In this document: positions 1-10,063 of the stretch, piece by piece
Layout of the letters: every line of letters starts with the position of its first letter
How positions within the stretch are numbered: the stretch's first letter is position 1
From: Pseudomonas brenneri
GTDB taxonomy: Bacteria; Pseudomonadota; Gammaproteobacteria; Pseudomonadales; Pseudomonadaceae
Length of the DNA: 64,000 nucleotides
Assembly (NCBI RefSeq): GCF_007858285.1
Contig: NZ_VFIL01000005.1
Coordinates: 62,001 to 126,000 of the forward strand
Reading direction: 5' to 3'
Notes under the pieces: generated by a model
Seen by the model: only the letters and a program-made list of their open reading frames with translations
Told to the model about the DNA's origin: nothing
Databases searched by the model: none
Program-made: the position numbers and the translations under genes

Positions 1-1688
1 GGCAGTTGGTTGGCCTGGGACAGGATCGCAGTGGACGCCTGTTGCAGGGTTTGTTGCTTGGTCAGTTCAGCGGCTTCGGCAGCGAAGTCAGCGTCTTCTA
101 CGCGGCCTTTGGCGGCCGAGGAGTTCTGCGAAATGCTCTGCAGGTTGGCCACGGTGCTGGCGAAACGGTTTTGCACCGCACCCAGCTGCGAACGCTGGCT
201 GTCGATCTGCTGCATGGCGTCGTCCAGGGCCTGGATGGCTTGCTGGGACGAAGCGGCAGACAGGATGCTCAGGTCGGAAACGCTGGTTTCCATAGTGATC
301 GCAGTTTTGGTGCCGGCGTTGGCTACAGCAGTCAGACCCAGGGCAGCCAGGCCAGTACCGGCGCTGCCGTCCTTGATGGTGATGTCTTTGTCAGCGAACA
401 GATTCAGGGTACCGTCAGCATTCTTGCTAGCTTGAACACCGGTGCTGGCACTGTTGATCGAAGCTACGATTGCGTCAGCGGTATCACCCTTCTTGAACTT
501 GACTTCAACGCCGTTCACATCAATGGAGGTATCAGCAGTCAGCTTGGCCTGGGAAGTACCTGCCGACAGACCCAGTTGCGACAACGAACCAGATGCAGTG
601 TTAGCCAGCTTGATATCTGCACCGCCACCCGAAGTAACTTTAACGCGACCGTCAGTGAAAGTTGCAGTGGCACCAGCACCGGCTGCGGTTGCAATATCTG
701 TCAGCACGTCGGTCATGGTGTCAGCACCAGCCCAGGTTACTGCTGTACCGTTAACAGAGATCGAACCGGTAACACCCATAGCGCTAGCTGCTGTTGGAGC
801 CGCTGCTGTGGTAGTACCCGGAGCGCCGAGACCAAGCTTAGCCAGGCCGTCAGTAGCACCACCTACAGCGGAGGCGCCAAGAACGATATCGCTCTTGGAG
901 GTCAGGGTCACGATACCAGCAGCAGTAGTAGTCGCACTAACACCGGTCTGAGCAGTTTTAGCGTTGATAGCTGCAGCTGCAGCAGTACCGGCAGGACCAC
1001 CAGCAGCAGCGACGCCCAGAGCGATTTCTACGCCGTTAACGGTGAACGCATCTGTAGCAACTGTAGCTGTTGCTGCTGCACCAGTTTTAACCGCCTTTTC
1101 ACCCAGTGCAGAACCAGTCGCAGTGGCCGCCAGACCAGTCATAGCTGTGCCATCTACAGCGGCCTCTTTGAAGTTACCCTTCAGAGCAGTCGAGCTGATA
1201 TCAGTCATGCCGAACGAAATAGTTTCGTTGGCGTTGGCGCCGATCTGGAACGCTACGTTGTTGAACGAACCGTCCAGCAGGTTACGACCACCGAAGGTGG
1301 TGGTAGAGGCGATACGGTTCAGCTCGCCAACTTTAGCGGTGAATTCTTGTTGCAGGGAAACACGGTCAGCGTCGCTTTTATCACCGTTGGCCGCTTGCAG
1401 GGCGAGTTCACGCAGACGCTGCAGGGTGTTGGTGGATTCTTGCATCGCGCCTTCAGCAGTCTGGGCAATCGACACGCCGTTGTTGGCGTTGGAGATTGCA
1501 ACGTTCAGGCCTTTGACCTGGTTGTTCAGACGGTTGGCGATCTGCATGCCAGCGGCGTCGTCTTTGGCGCTGTTGATTTTCAGGCCGGAAGACAGACGGT
1601 TCATCGACTGGCTCAAAGCGTCGGATGCTTTGTTCAGGTTCTTCTGGACGCCCAGGGAAGTAATGTTGGTGTTTACGGACATTGCCAT
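1..1688 (-). CDS. fliC: Flagellin, 3' end cut by window edge
   Basis: Encodes the flagellar filament subunit, exported through the flagellar type III apparatus and polymerised under the FliD cap. The frame is open from ATG at 1688 to base 1, giving 562 residues. The N-terminus ([18 protein letters not shown]) and the C-terminal stretch ending SQANQL are the conserved D0/D1 coiled-coil parts, so only about ten residues appear to be missing. Between them lies a long central region, roughly residues 170-440, rich in Ala, Thr, Gly and Val: the variable surface-exposed D2/D3 part. I chose the first ATG because AGGA lies seven bases upstream; a second ATG two codons later is less well placed. The gene has its own sigma28-type promoter and a leader of roughly 70 bases. 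Confidence 0.97.
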   Translation of the reverse strand, partial: MAMSVNTNITSLGVQKNLNKASDALSQSMNRLSSGLKINSAKDDAAGMQIANRLNNQVKGLNVAISNANNGVSIAQTAEGAMQESTNTLQRLRELALQAANGDKSDADRVSLQQEFTAKVGELNRIASTTTFGGRNLLDGSFNNVAFQIGANANETISFGMTDISSTALKGNFKEAAVDGTAMTGLAATATGSALGEKAVKTGAAATATVATDAFTVNGVEIALGVAAAGGPAGTAAAAAINAKTAQTGVSATTTAAGIVTLTSKSDIVLGASAVGGATDGLAKLGLGAPGTTTAAAPTAASAMGVTGSISVNGTAVTWAGADTMTDVLTDIATAAGAGATATFTDGRVKVTSGGGADIKLANTASGSLSQLGLSAGTSQAKLTADTSIDVNGVEVKFKKGDTADAIVASINSASTGVQASKNADGTLNLFADKDITIKDGSAGTGLAALGLTAVANAGTKTAITMETSVSDLSILSAASSQQAIQALDDAMQQIDSQRSQLGAVQNRFASTVANLQSISQNSSAAKGRVEDADFAAEAAELTKQQTLQQASTAILSQANQL

Positions 1689-1768
1689 GACGAAATCCTC
1701 GTGAGTTGGATACTGCGGCTTCCGGCCCTGGCAACCGCCGGGTGTGGCCTAGAGAACCTTCGTAATAG

Positions 1769-1795
1769 TTATCGTCGTGAAAGCAGGTTGCTTGA
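1769..1795 (-). promoter_or_regulatory. Sigma28 (FliA) promoter of fliC
   Basis: On the minus strand the sequence reads TCAAGCAA, an 11-base spacer, then GACGATAA. This fits the FliA consensus (TAAAGTTT-N11-GCCGATAA) in spacing, with seven of eight bases matching in the -10 element. It lies about 80 bases upstream of the fliC start, as expected for a late flagellar gene. Confidence 0.8.
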
Positions 1796-1897
1796 GGATT
1801 TTTTTGAATTTTTTTACTAGCCCTGTGCCACCCCTTGTATTTCAAGACCTTATAGAAGCGCGAAATGCCAGCAATCACGGGTTAAGGACATCCTCCC

Positions 1898-1996
1898 TGT
1901 AGGAGCGAGCTTGCTCGCGAAGAACCTGAGGGCGCCGCGTGCATTCTGAATGCCCGCGTTATCGTTAACGTTTTTCGCGAGCAAGCTCGCTCCTAC
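1898..1996. repeat. REP doublet (REPIN-like inverted pair)
   Basis: Two outward copies of the TAGGAGCGAGCTTGCTCGCG element face each other and can form one long hairpin. The right half is nearly identical to the doublets at 56325-56424 and 57869-57968. Such pairs are typical of P. fluorescens intergenic DNA. This one lies in the 377-base gap between fliC and the synthase gene; that gap otherwise holds the fliC promoter and a terminator. Confidence 0.9.
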
Positions 1997-2005
1997 CATG
2001 ATGTG

Positions 2006-2050
2006 CACAAAAAAACGCCCGGGATCTTTCGATCCCGGGCGTTTTTTGTG
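2006..2050. terminator. Bidirectional intrinsic terminator
   Basis: A perfect stem (ACGCCCGGGATC with a TTTC loop) is flanked by an A-run on the left and a T-run on the right, so it can terminate on either strand. On the minus strand it ends the transcript of the ketoacyl synthase gene before fliC. Confidence 0.9.
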
Positions 2051-2065
2051 CAGCCTATCAGCGCA

Positions 2066-2995
2066 TCACGGCCGATAGATAATCGCCGAACCCCACGACA
2101 GGCCAACACCAAACCCACTGAGGGCCACGCGCTTCCACTCGGCGTCCATCACGTGCTTTTCCAGCAGCAGCGGAATGCTCGACGACACGGTGTTGCCGGT
2201 CTCGACCATGTCCTTGATGAATTTCTCCACCGGCGCATCTTCAAAACGGCGGGCCACGGCGTCGACAATGGCCGCACTGCCCTGGTGGATGCAGAACGCG
2301 TCAATATCGTCGGCCTTCAGGTCCGACTCATTGAGCAGTTCGTGCAAATGCGCCGGCACCTTGAGCAAGGCGAAGTTGAAGACCTGGCGACCGTTCATAA
2401 AGAACACGCCGTCGCTGACCTTCAAATGCGGCGCGCCGGAGCCGTCGGTACCGAACTTGGCCTTGCCCAGCTGCCAGGGGGCGTCTTCGCCCATCCAGGT
2501 GGCGGTGGCGGCGTCGCCGAAGAGCATGGTGGTGTTGCGGTCTTCCGGGTCGACGATCTTCGAGTACGGATCGGCGGTCACCAGCAGGCCGTTTTTCAGG
2601 CCGGCGGCTTCCATGAAGCCTTTCATCGCGTAGATGCCGTAGACGTAGCCGGAGCAACCCAGGGAGATATCGAAGGCCGCGACGTGGGTCGGCAGGCCCA
2701 GTTTGTCCTGGACGATGGCTGCGGTGTGCGGCAGCCCTTCTTCGTCGCCGTTCTGGGTCACGACGATCAGCGCGTCAATCGACTCACGCTTGAGCTCGGG
2801 GTTGTTGGCAAACAAGGCGTTGACCGCCTCGACACACAAATCCGAGGTTTCCTGGCCTGCATCCTTGCGCGGCAGGAATGCCGAGCCGATCTTACCAATG
2901 ATGAACTCTTCATCCTTGGCGAATTTGGCACCCTGGGCGTAGTTGTCCAGCCCTTCTGCCGGCACGTAGCTGGCGATGCTTTTTATGCCAATCAT
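2066..2995 (-). CDS. 3-oxoacyl-ACP synthase III family protein (flagellar locus)
   Basis: A 309-residue thiolase-fold condensing enzyme of the FabH family. The catalytic triad is visible as Cys114 (SLGCSG), His237 (CIHQGS) and Asn268 (ETGNTVSSS), and the C-terminal GFGVGLSWGS loop matches the FabH GFGGG-type motif. The usual HQAN around the histidine is HQGS here. I chose ATG 2995 because GGGAAG lies five bases upstream; an upstream in-frame ATG at 3058 would add 21 unconserved residues. It sits between flgL and fliC. In P. syringae the flagellin glycosylation island at this place contains a FabH-like gene (orf3) reported to affect acyl-homoserine lactones and fatty acids, but no glycosyltransferase accompanies it here. 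A role in making an acyl group for flagellin modification or signalling is inference; housekeeping fatty acid initiation is possible. Confidence 0.85.
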   Translation of the reverse strand: MIGIKSIASYVPAEGLDNYAQGAKFAKDEEFIIGKIGSAFLPRKDAGQETSDLCVEAVNALFANNPELKRESIDALIVVTQNGDEEGLPHTAAIVQDKLGLPTHVAAFDISLGCSGYVYGIYAMKGFMEAAGLKNGLLVTADPYSKIVDPEDRNTTMLFGDAATATWMGEDAPWQLGKAKFGTDGSGAPHLKVSDGVFFMNGRQVFNFALLKVPAHLHELLNESDLKADDIDAFCIHQGSAAIVDAVARRFEDAPVEKFIKDMVETGNTVSSSIPLLLEKHVMDAEWKRVALSGFGVGLSWGSAIIYRP

Positions 2996-3214
2996 TGTGG
3001 CTTCCCAATACAAAATAGCTGGAGAACACCCCTGAAAACCCTTCAGGAGCGCTGACAATAAAGGGGATAACCCCGCAAAAACCCGCCGAAACTACCGAAG
3101 CCAGCGCCTGGAAAGCGGTCTGGCCTTTTCACACGATACAGTGAAGATGCGCTTTATGACTCATAGGTCACTCATTTTTGTGCGCTTTGTTTAAAAGCCT
3201 GCGCCAGAAACGAC

Positions 3215-3245
3215 AACGGCCCACCCTGTTTCCAGGGTGGGCCGT
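3215..3245. terminator. Hairpin after flgL, probable terminator
   Basis: ACGGCCCACCCTG and its complement form a 13 bp stem with a four-base loop just downstream of the flgL stop codon. No strong U-run follows on the minus strand, so termination may be partial, with read-through into the synthase gene possible. Confidence 0.55.
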
Positions 3246-3263
3246 CAGGTCTTGCCGGGCCGA

Positions 3264-4883
3264 TTACATGCGGCTGAACAGGCTCAACTGGGAGATTTTC
3301 ACAAAGGCCAGCTGCGAGGCCTCCAGCATTGCCTTCTGGAACGCCAGGTCAATCGAGGCCGTGGCCACATCGGTGTCGCCAATAGCCGCAGTGGTCGACT
3401 TGTTGGCCAGCACCATGCTGGTGTTCTCCGTTTCCTGGATCGACAGCGAGTTCATCCGCGCGCCAATGGAACCGCGCACGCCATCGACCTGGGCCTGGGA
3501 GGCCTTGATGTTGGTAATGGCTGCGTTGACCACATCGGTCAGCTTGGCCTGGGCAATCGGGTCACCGTCGGACGGGGTTTCCAGGGCCTGGCGCAATTGG
3601 CTGAGGGTATCCAGCGCATTTTGCGTCTTGTGGGTATTGGAGCCCACGGCGAACTGGTCACCGATGCCTGGGGCGCCGGTGATGTCGAACTTAACCCCAG
3701 CGGCCGTGATGCTGTCTGGCGTTGCGGGAACAGGCGGTGGCCCCGGCTGGGCTGGCGTGCCAGGCACCACAGTGCCGTTGGAAACCGGTTTGCTGTCGGC
3801 GGTGATCGGCTGGGCATACACCTCGTACTCTGTGGTCGAGGTAAATTTGATCACCGCACCTTTGTTCGGGAAGGTGCTGCTGTAATCCGCCTGACTGGTG
3901 ACCGTGCCGCCCGACAACTGTGCCGATGACTGGTTGCTCGGCGTGCGCGAGATACTGAAGCTGTCCGGTTTGCTTTGCAGGGTGAATTCACGATCCTTGT
4001 AGATCGCATCAGCCTCGGCGCCGGGCTTGGCCCCCCCCAGGTTCTGGTCGACATCAAAAGTCACGCCGCGCACGGTGACCGAAGCACTGCCTTCCTTGGT
4101 CGCATCGAACTTGCCGTTGCCGGGAGTTTGCGCGGTGATGTCGTTACCCGCCCCGTCCGTTACGGTGTATTCGGTGCTGCTGATAAAGGTCAGCTTGTAC
4201 GGCTGACCGTCGGTGAAGCTGTTGTCGTAGGTCGACGGCGAGGTAACGATCCCGCCCGAAACCAGCACCTTGCCATCGTTGACCGAACCGGTGGCCTGAG
4301 TACGACCGGCATTGACCGTACCTTCCAGGATCGATTTTCCGGTGTCATTGACCACCATCGACAAGGTGTCGGAAACCTTCAGGCTCAAGGGCGTCTCATC
4401 CCCCTGATAGCTGTAGGTCCCATCGCTGTTGCGCGCATAGGGCGGTGTATCGCTCTTGCCACCGGAAAACAGGTAATGGCCGGACGAATCCTTGCTGTTA
4501 AGCAGGCTCAGGACCTGTTTCTCGATTTCACCAATCTCGGCGGCAACGGCCTTGCGGTCGTCATCGCTGATACCGCCACCGCCCTTGCCCGCCACCTTGA
4601 GCGACAGTTCACCCGCGCGCGCCAGGGCGGTGTCGATACTGGCAAGTACGCTTTCCTCGCTATTAAGCGAGTTCTTCATGCTGCTGATATTGCCCGCGTA
4701 CTGCCCCAACATATCCTGCTGCTGTTGCAGCAGCAGCAAACGCGCCGCGCCCACCGGATCATCTGCTGCGGTCTGGATACGCACGCCGGAGTCGATCTGC
4801 TGCTGCGTCTTGGTGACGTTGGAGAAGTTGTTGGTATAACGCGCAGTCGTGGTATTGAAATACTGTTCGGTCGAGATTCGCAT
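3264..4883 (-). CDS. flgL: Flagellar hook-filament junction protein FlgL (HAP3)
   Basis: The second hook-associated protein, forming the adaptor ring between FlgK and the flagellin filament; exported by the flagellar secretion system. The N-terminal MRISTEQYF and the heptad-rich segment with QTAADDPVGAARLL are typical FlgL/flagellin D0-D1 sequences, and the C-terminus ends in the amphipathic SQLSLFSRM. At 539 residues it is longer than the enteric protein (about 317) because of a large central insertion, roughly residues 150-400, rich in Thr, Gly and Ser and containing a proline-rich PAQPGPPPVPATP stretch. It is the last flagellar gene of the flgF-L transcript, 14 bases after flgK. Confidence 0.96.
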   Translation of the reverse strand: MRISTEQYFNTTTARYTNNFSNVTKTQQQIDSGVRIQTAADDPVGAARLLLLQQQQDMLGQYAGNISSMKNSLNSEESVLASIDTALARAGELSLKVAGKGGGGISDDDRKAVAAEIGEIEKQVLSLLNSKDSSGHYLFSGGKSDTPPYARNSDGTYSYQGDETPLSLKVSDTLSMVVNDTGKSILEGTVNAGRTQATGSVNDGKVLVSGGIVTSPSTYDNSFTDGQPYKLTFISSTEYTVTDGAGNDITAQTPGNGKFDATKEGSASVTVRGVTFDVDQNLGGAKPGAEADAIYKDREFTLQSKPDSFSISRTPSNQSSAQLSGGTVTSQADYSSTFPNKGAVIKFTSTTEYEVYAQPITADSKPVSNGTVVPGTPAQPGPPPVPATPDSITAAGVKFDITGAPGIGDQFAVGSNTHKTQNALDTLSQLRQALETPSDGDPIAQAKLTDVVNAAITNIKASQAQVDGVRGSIGARMNSLSIQETENTSMVLANKSTTAAIGDTDVATASIDLAFQKAMLEASQLAFVKISQLSLFSRM

Positions 4884-4897
4884 CGTCTCAAACTCCC

Positions 4898-6922
4898 TTA
4901 AAGACTGTTGATCAGCGTGCTGAAGGTTTCTTGCGCAGCTTTAATGATCTGCGACGACGCGGTGTAGTACTGCTGGAAACGGATCATGTCGCCGGCCTCC
5001 TCGTCCAGGTTGACCTGGGACACGGAGCTGCGATTGGACGTGGCGGCCGCCAGCATGGCCCCGGTCGCGCTGTTGTCGACGTTGGCCTGGCTGGCCTTGC
5101 CGCCGACGGTCGACACCAACTGGCTGTACGCGGTGCTCATGCTCACGCCGGCGTTGCCATCGGTCGCGCCCACGGTCTTGCGGGTTTGCAGGTCGAGCAA
5201 TTGCAGGGCGTTGCGGTTATCCAGTTTGCCGCCAGCGTTGAACGACACGCTGAAGCTGTCATCGGCTTTCGGTTCGCCACGGATCACCGTGTCGACCCCG
5301 AACGTCTGTGGGTCGCCATTGGCGTCGACGTACGGCACCTTGATCGTCAGTTTATTGTCCTGGCCCGGCACGATGGTGCCGGTGCCAATCGGCTGGCCCT
5401 GGGCGTTATTGATCACATAGCTCTGGGTGCCATCGGCAGCGGGCTTGGCGAAGGTCATCTTGACCGGCATCGAACTCTTGATTGCCGCTTCCAACTGCGC
5501 GGTGTCGGCACCGCCATGGATGTCCAGGGGCAAGGTCAGGGTCGGCGGAGTGAACACGCCGGTACCACTGTTGTTCTTGTTGCCCTCGGCCAGCAATGGC
5601 GCGGAAAACGCCAGTTTGTTGGGGTCGGTCATCACCACCTTGAGGTCCATCGCGCCGCCAGCGGTCGGGCTGACCTTGAACGTATCGCCAGCAGCCACCG
5701 GCCCTTTACCATCAAGGGCCAGGGTAAAGCCGTCGATTTCCGGCGGTGTCTGGGTGATGTCGAAGGTGCCCATGGACTTACCGTCCGAACGCAGCACGGT
5801 GTACATCTTGTCGTCGCTGAAGGTCACCTTGTAGTCAAAGGTGCTCAGTTTGCTGGTGTCTTTGATCGTGACATTCAGGTTGCCGGAGTTCGCACTGTTG
5901 CTGGAGCCGCCAACACTGCGCTGGCCAATGGCGAATACGCTGTTGATGTCATTGAACAACGCGGCACCGAACTGCCCGTTGGCGTCCAGGCCCTGCCCCA
6001 GCTGGGTGTTGATCGCTTCACCAACGACCATGGCGGTACGCCCCAGGTCGTTGATAGCCGGCATCAACACCTCCTGACGATAACGCAGCAAGCCGCCGAT
6101 GGAGCCACCGCTGACCACCGAGCTGACGTCCATCGGCTGCCCGCCAGTGGTCAACACCACCGAGTACTGGCTCTTGTCATCCTTGCTCGGCACCGCCGAC
6201 AGTTTGTTCGACACGCCGTCCGCCACCAGGGTCTGGCCAGTGCCCAGGGACACATTGAAGTGGCCGTCCGACTCAGTGACCTTGACCCCCACCAACTCAT
6301 TGAGCGAGCGCACGGCTTCGTTGCGCGCGTCCAGCAGGTTCGCCGGCTCGCCGTTGCCCTGGCCCTTGGCCTGGGAGATCTGCTGGTTGAGGGAGGCAAT
6401 CGAGGCGGTCAACTGGTTGACCTGGCCGGTGATGGTCTCCAGTTGGCTGTTGATGCCTTCTTTCTGCTTGTTCAGTTCGCTCGCAATCGAGTTGAAGCGG
6501 TTGCCCAGGGTCTGGGCAATGGTCAATACCAGTTGGCGCGCGGAGTTGTCGCTGGGGTTTGCCGAAGACGTCTGCAACGCGGCGAAGAAGCTGTTCAAGG
6601 CTGCGCCGACCCCGGTGGACTTGTCGGACAAGAGCTTGTCCACCGAACCGATCTGGTCCAGATAAGCCTTGGCGTCGAAGTTCAGCGACGTGGTGGTCTG
6701 CAACTGGGTGTCAAGAAACTGGTTATACACCCGGCGCACGTCCGACAGCGTGGTGCCGCTGCCGATGAACACACCGCCGACGCCGGACATGCCGTTGGCC
6801 GTCTGTGTAGTCTGCTGGCGCGAGTATCCAGGGGTCTTGGCGTTGGCAATGTTGTTACTCAGGGTCGAAAGCGATCCTTGAGCCGCATTGAGTCCTGACA
6901 TCCCGATATTGAGCAAACCCAT
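4898..6922 (-). CDS. flgK: Flagellar hook-associated protein FlgK (HAP1)
   Basis: Forms the first junction ring on the completed hook. The N-terminus (MGLLNIGMSGLNAAQ, then SNNIANAKTPGYSRQ) is the conserved axial-protein signature, and the C-terminus carries the matching helix ending STLINSL. The 674-residue length is close to that of other pseudomonads (P. aeruginosa about 680) and longer than in enterics (about 547). The middle, roughly residues 330-560, is a variable exposed domain. It lies ten bases after flgJ. Confidence 0.97.
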   Translation of the reverse strand: MGLLNIGMSGLNAAQGSLSTLSNNIANAKTPGYSRQQTTQTANGMSGVGGVFIGSGTTLSDVRRVYNQFLDTQLQTTTSLNFDAKAYLDQIGSVDKLLSDKSTGVGAALNSFFAALQTSSANPSDNSARQLVLTIAQTLGNRFNSIASELNKQKEGINSQLETITGQVNQLTASIASLNQQISQAKGQGNGEPANLLDARNEAVRSLNELVGVKVTESDGHFNVSLGTGQTLVADGVSNKLSAVPSKDDKSQYSVVLTTGGQPMDVSSVVSGGSIGGLLRYRQEVLMPAINDLGRTAMVVGEAINTQLGQGLDANGQFGAALFNDINSVFAIGQRSVGGSSNSANSGNLNVTIKDTSKLSTFDYKVTFSDDKMYTVLRSDGKSMGTFDITQTPPEIDGFTLALDGKGPVAAGDTFKVSPTAGGAMDLKVVMTDPNKLAFSAPLLAEGNKNNSGTGVFTPPTLTLPLDIHGGADTAQLEAAIKSSMPVKMTFAKPAADGTQSYVINNAQGQPIGTGTIVPGQDNKLTIKVPYVDANGDPQTFGVDTVIRGEPKADDSFSVSFNAGGKLDNRNALQLLDLQTRKTVGATDGNAGVSMSTAYSQLVSTVGGKASQANVDNSATGAMLAAATSNRSSVSQVNLDEEAGDMIRFQQYYTASSQIIKAAQETFSTLINSL

Positions 6923-6932
6923 GGTTCAAACC

Positions 6933-8189
6933 TTATAAATGAGTGGATGCGCCAGCGGCAGCGTAGTGTTGGTAGCTGTTCATGGTTTTGGCGATCTGCG
7001 AAATCTTGCTGGCGTAGTCCGGATCCGTTGCATAACCGGCTTTTTGCAACTCGCGTACAAACTGTTCCGGGTTATCGGCCGACTTCAGCACTTCTTGATA
7101 TCTTTCATTGCTTTGCAACAAGGTCACGAGGTCGTGGAAGCTGTCCTGGTAAGAGTCGTAGGAACGGAACTGCGCCGTTTCCTTGACCATCTCGCCATTG
7201 CGAAACTCGCTGGTAATCGCGCGCGCCTGGGCCCCCTGCCAGCTTTGGCCGGCCTTGATGCCAAACAGGTTGTGGCTGCTGCTGCCGTCTTGCTGGCGCA
7301 TCACCGATTTGCCCCAGCCGGTTTCCAGGGCGGCCTGGGCCACCAGGTAGCGTGGGTCGATGCCGATGCGCTCGGCCGCCTGCTTGGCCATTGGCAGCAT
7401 GGTGGCGACAAACTCATCTTGCGAACCGAAGGCTTTTTTCGCCGGTGCCAGCGGTGGCTGGGCCACGGCGCGGCCGTAAATCTGCATGCGCGAATCGCGG
7501 GCGGCAAAGGTGCGCGCCGCGCCGTTGATCACGCCATCTTCGGCGGCGCTGTTGCGCAATGGCGCGGCCTTGGCAGCCCCCGTCGCTTCGACGCCCGGCA
7601 CGATGCCGGCCAACAGGCGATCGGTAAGCTTGCTCGGCAACGCGATGCGCCGCTGATTCATCAGCGTCATATCATTGCGCAGGGTGCCATCATCGGCCCG
7701 TGGCGCCACCTCGACCCGCGCCGCCCACAGCGCGCGCTGGCCATTGGCGCGACCCAGCGGGCCATCGGCCTGGGTGCCGGCGGCAATTGGTGTCGGCACG
7801 TCGACTTTCTTCTCAACTGCGTCCGGGCCCTGCAACGTCGAGGCCTGCCCTTCCACTGGCTTGTTCTTTTGCATCTGGCGCAGCAACACGTCCGCCAGGC
7901 CGATACCGCCGCCCTCGCGGGACAGCGAGACCGCCAATTGTTGGTCGTACATTTCCTGATACTGCTTGGCCGCTGGGGTATTCAGCGGGTTGTCCTTGCC
8001 CAGGGCATCGGTGGCCGAGCGCATGGATTTGAGCATCTCGTTGAGAAACAGCGACTCGAACTCCTGCGCCACTTTGCGCATATTGCCTTCGCTGTTCTTG
8101 TCGCCGAACTTGAGCTGGTTAAGCCGGTTGAGGTCGGAGTAGGAACCCGAGTCTGCCGTGCTGGCGATACCGCTCTTGCGCATGTCCAT
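6933..8189 (-). CDS. flgJ: Rod cap and peptidoglycan hydrolase FlgJ
   Basis: A two-domain periplasmic protein that caps the growing rod and opens the peptidoglycan layer for it. Residues about 35-110 are the rod-binding domain (ESLFLNEMLKSMRSA). Residues about 255-410 are the glucosaminidase-type domain with the catalytic Glu289 in QAALETGWGKS. The linker between them (about residues 110-250) is long and rich in Ala and Pro, giving 418 residues against about 313 in enterics. The first ATG is preferred because GAGG lies eight bases upstream. The gene begins ten bases after the flgI stop. Confidence 0.96.
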   Translation of the reverse strand: MDMRKSGIASTADSGSYSDLNRLNQLKFGDKNSEGNMRKVAQEFESLFLNEMLKSMRSATDALGKDNPLNTPAAKQYQEMYDQQLAVSLSREGGGIGLADVLLRQMQKNKPVEGQASTLQGPDAVEKKVDVPTPIAAGTQADGPLGRANGQRALWAARVEVAPRADDGTLRNDMTLMNQRRIALPSKLTDRLLAGIVPGVEATGAAKAAPLRNSAAEDGVINGAARTFAARDSRMQIYGRAVAQPPLAPAKKAFGSQDEFVATMLPMAKQAAERIGIDPRYLVAQAALETGWGKSVMRQQDGSSSHNLFGIKAGQSWQGAQARAITSEFRNGEMVKETAQFRSYDSYQDSFHDLVTLLQSNERYQEVLKSADNPEQFVRELQKAGYATDPDYASKISQIAKTMNSYQHYAAAGASTHL

Positions 8190-8199
8190 GACTACGGCC

Positions 8200-9306
8200 T
8201 CAAATCACGATCAGGTCGGCTTGCAAGGCGCCGGCCTGTTTCAGGGCTTCGAGGATCGCCATCAAGTCGCCGGGCGCCGCGCCCACCTGGTTCACCGCTC
8301 GCACGATTTCATCCAGGGTGGTACCGGGGCCGAACTTGAACATCGGCTTGGCTTCTTGCTGGGCGTTGACCCGCGAGCGTGGGACCACGGCGGTTTCGCC
8401 GTTGGAGAACGCCCCAGGCTGGCTGACAATCGGGTCTTCGGTAATGGTCACGGTCAGGCTGCCGTGGGTCACGGCCGCTGGCGACACCTTGACGTTTTGC
8501 CCGATCACGATGGTGCCGGTACGCGAGTTGATGATGACCTTGGCCACCGCCTGGCCCGGATCGACCTCAAGGTTTTCCAGGATCGACAGGTAATCCACAC
8601 GCTGGCTTGGGTCCAGCGGCGCGGTCACGCGGATCGAGCCGCCGTCGATGGCCTGGGCCACGCCAGGGCCGAGCATGTCGTTGATCTTGTCGACCACGCG
8701 CTTGGCGGTGGTGAAGTCCGAACGGTTGAGGTTCAGGGTCAGGCTGTTGCCCTGGTTGAACCCGCTGGGCACGGTGCGTTCCACCGTGGCGCCGCCGGGA
8801 ATCCGCCCGGCCGATGGCACGTTGACGGTGATCTTCGAACCGTCGCGACCTTCAGCATCAAACCCGCCCACCACCAGGTTGCCCTGGGCGATGGCGTAGA
8901 CGTTGCCGTCGATACCTTTGAGCGGCGTCATCAGCAAGGTGCCGCCACGCAGGCTTTTCGAGTTGCCAATCGACGATACGGTGATGTCCACCACTTGCCC
9001 GGGCTTGGAGAACGCCGGCAGGTCGGCACTGATCGACACCGCCGCGACGTTTTTCAACTGCACGTTGCCCGAACCCGGCGGCACCTTGATCCCGAACTGC
9101 GAGAGCATGTTGTTGAAGGTCTGCAGGGTGAACGGGGTCTGGGTGGTCTGGTCGCCCGTACCGTTGAGGCCCACCACCAGGCCGTAACCGATCAACTGGT
9201 TGGTGCGCACCCCGGAAATACTGGCGATGTCCTTCAGGCGTTCGGCCTGGGCAGCGACGCTCAAGGAGAGCAACAACACCGCTGCCATCAGCTGTTTAAG
9301 GTTCAA
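8200..9306 (-). CDS. flgI: Flagellar P-ring protein FlgI
   Basis: Subunit of the periplasmic P ring, a bushing around the rod. A signal peptide ([19 protein letters not shown]) precedes [21 protein letters not shown], the highly conserved mature N-terminus, and the protein ends in [10 protein letters not shown] propose a TTG start at 9306 because AGGTGATC, an extended match to the anti-Shine-Dalgarno sequence, ends just before it. A GTG at 9315, directly after the flgH stop, is the alternative and adds three residues. With TTG the protein is 368 residues, the usual Pseudomonas length. Confidence 0.96.
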   Translation of the reverse strand: MNLKQLMAAVLLLSLSVAAQAERLKDIASISGVRTNQLIGYGLVVGLNGTGDQTTQTPFTLQTFNNMLSQFGIKVPPGSGNVQLKNVAAVSISADLPAFSKPGQVVDITVSSIGNSKSLRGGTLLMTPLKGIDGNVYAIAQGNLVVGGFDAEGRDGSKITVNVPSAGRIPGGATVERTVPSGFNQGNSLTLNLNRSDFTTAKRVVDKINDMLGPGVAQAIDGGSIRVTAPLDPSQRVDYLSILENLEVDPGQAVAKVIINSRTGTIVIGQNVKVSPAAVTHGSLTVTITEDPIVSQPGAFSNGETAVVPRSRVNAQQEAKPMFKFGPGTTLDEIVRAVNQVGAAPGDLMAILEALKQAGALQADLIVI

Positions 9307-9315
9307 AGTGATCAC

Positions 9316-10011
9316 CTAGAAAGGGAACAGCGGGCTAAGGAAGAAACGGTCGAACCAGCCCGGCTGACTGGCGTCGGCAAACGAACCCGTACCCGAATAG
9401 GTAATGCGTGCATCGGCGATCCGTGTGGACGGCACGGTGTTGTCGGTGGCGATATCGTCTGCCCGCACCATGCCGGCAATGCGCACCAGCTCATCGCCGG
9501 TGTTGAGGGTCATCCACTTCTCGCCGCGTACGGCAATGATGCCGTTAGGCAATACATCGGCGACGGTCACGGTGATCGAACCGACCAGGCTGTTGCCCTG
9601 CCCGGCCTTGCTGCTGCCGTTGGTGGCGCGGTCGCCGCTGTAGCCGACGTCCAGGCTCAAGTCACCGCTGCCCAGCGGGTTGTTGGTGTTCAAGCCTCCG
9701 CCAAACAGCGAGGTCAGGCCGATGCCGGTCTTGCTGTTCTTGGCCACCTGGGAGTTGGCGTTCTTGCTCGCCGTGGTGCGCTCGTTCAGGGTGATGGTGA
9801 TGATGTCCCCGACCCGGAACGCCTTGCGGTCGCTGTACAGGTTCTGTTCAAAACCGGCCTGGTAGATCGAACCGTTGTTGGCGGCAGCAGGCAGCGGCGT
9901 GCGCGGCAACACCGGCGCGTAGTACGGGTCATTGGGTTTTGGCGTCGGGGCAACGCAGCCCGCGAGCACGGCAATCCCACTCAATGCCAGAACAGAAACA
10001 AAGCGACTCAT
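9316..10011 (-). CDS. flgH: Flagellar L-ring lipoprotein FlgH
   Basis: Outer-membrane L ring subunit of the basal body. The signal peptide ends in a lipobox (SGIAVLAGC) with the lipidated Cys19. The mature part carries the FlgH motifs [19 protein letters not shown] and [18 protein letters not shown]. It is 231 residues, the usual length. GAGGT lies seven bases before the ATG. It sits 52 bases after flgG and abuts flgI. Confidence 0.97.
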   Translation of the reverse strand: MSRFVSVLALSGIAVLAGCVAPTPKPNDPYYAPVLPRTPLPAAANNGSIYQAGFEQNLYSDRKAFRVGDIITITLNERTTASKNANSQVAKNSKTGIGLTSLFGGGLNTNNPLGSGDLSLDVGYSGDRATNGSSKAGQGNSLVGSITVTVADVLPNGIIAVRGEKWMTLNTGDELVRIAGMVRADDIATDNTVPSTRIADARITYSGTGSFADASQPGWFDRFFLSPLFPF

Positions 10012-10063
10012 GACCCTTACCTCACGGTGTTGCAGGCGCCTTGCGAGCGCCCCATAGACTGAA

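Noticed and set aside
6-1820. Long plus-strand frame opposite fliC (604 codons)
   Set aside because: It mirrors the GC-biased flagellin codons, has low-complexity Ser/Cys/Gly content and no family match; flagellin on the other strand is certain.
1898-1996. CRISPR-like repeat
   Set aside because: The repeats are palindromic REP pairs, not direct repeats with unique spacers.
4931-6898. 655-codon plus-strand frame opposite flgK
   Set aside because: Same reason; biased His/Arg/Gln composition and no ribosome site.
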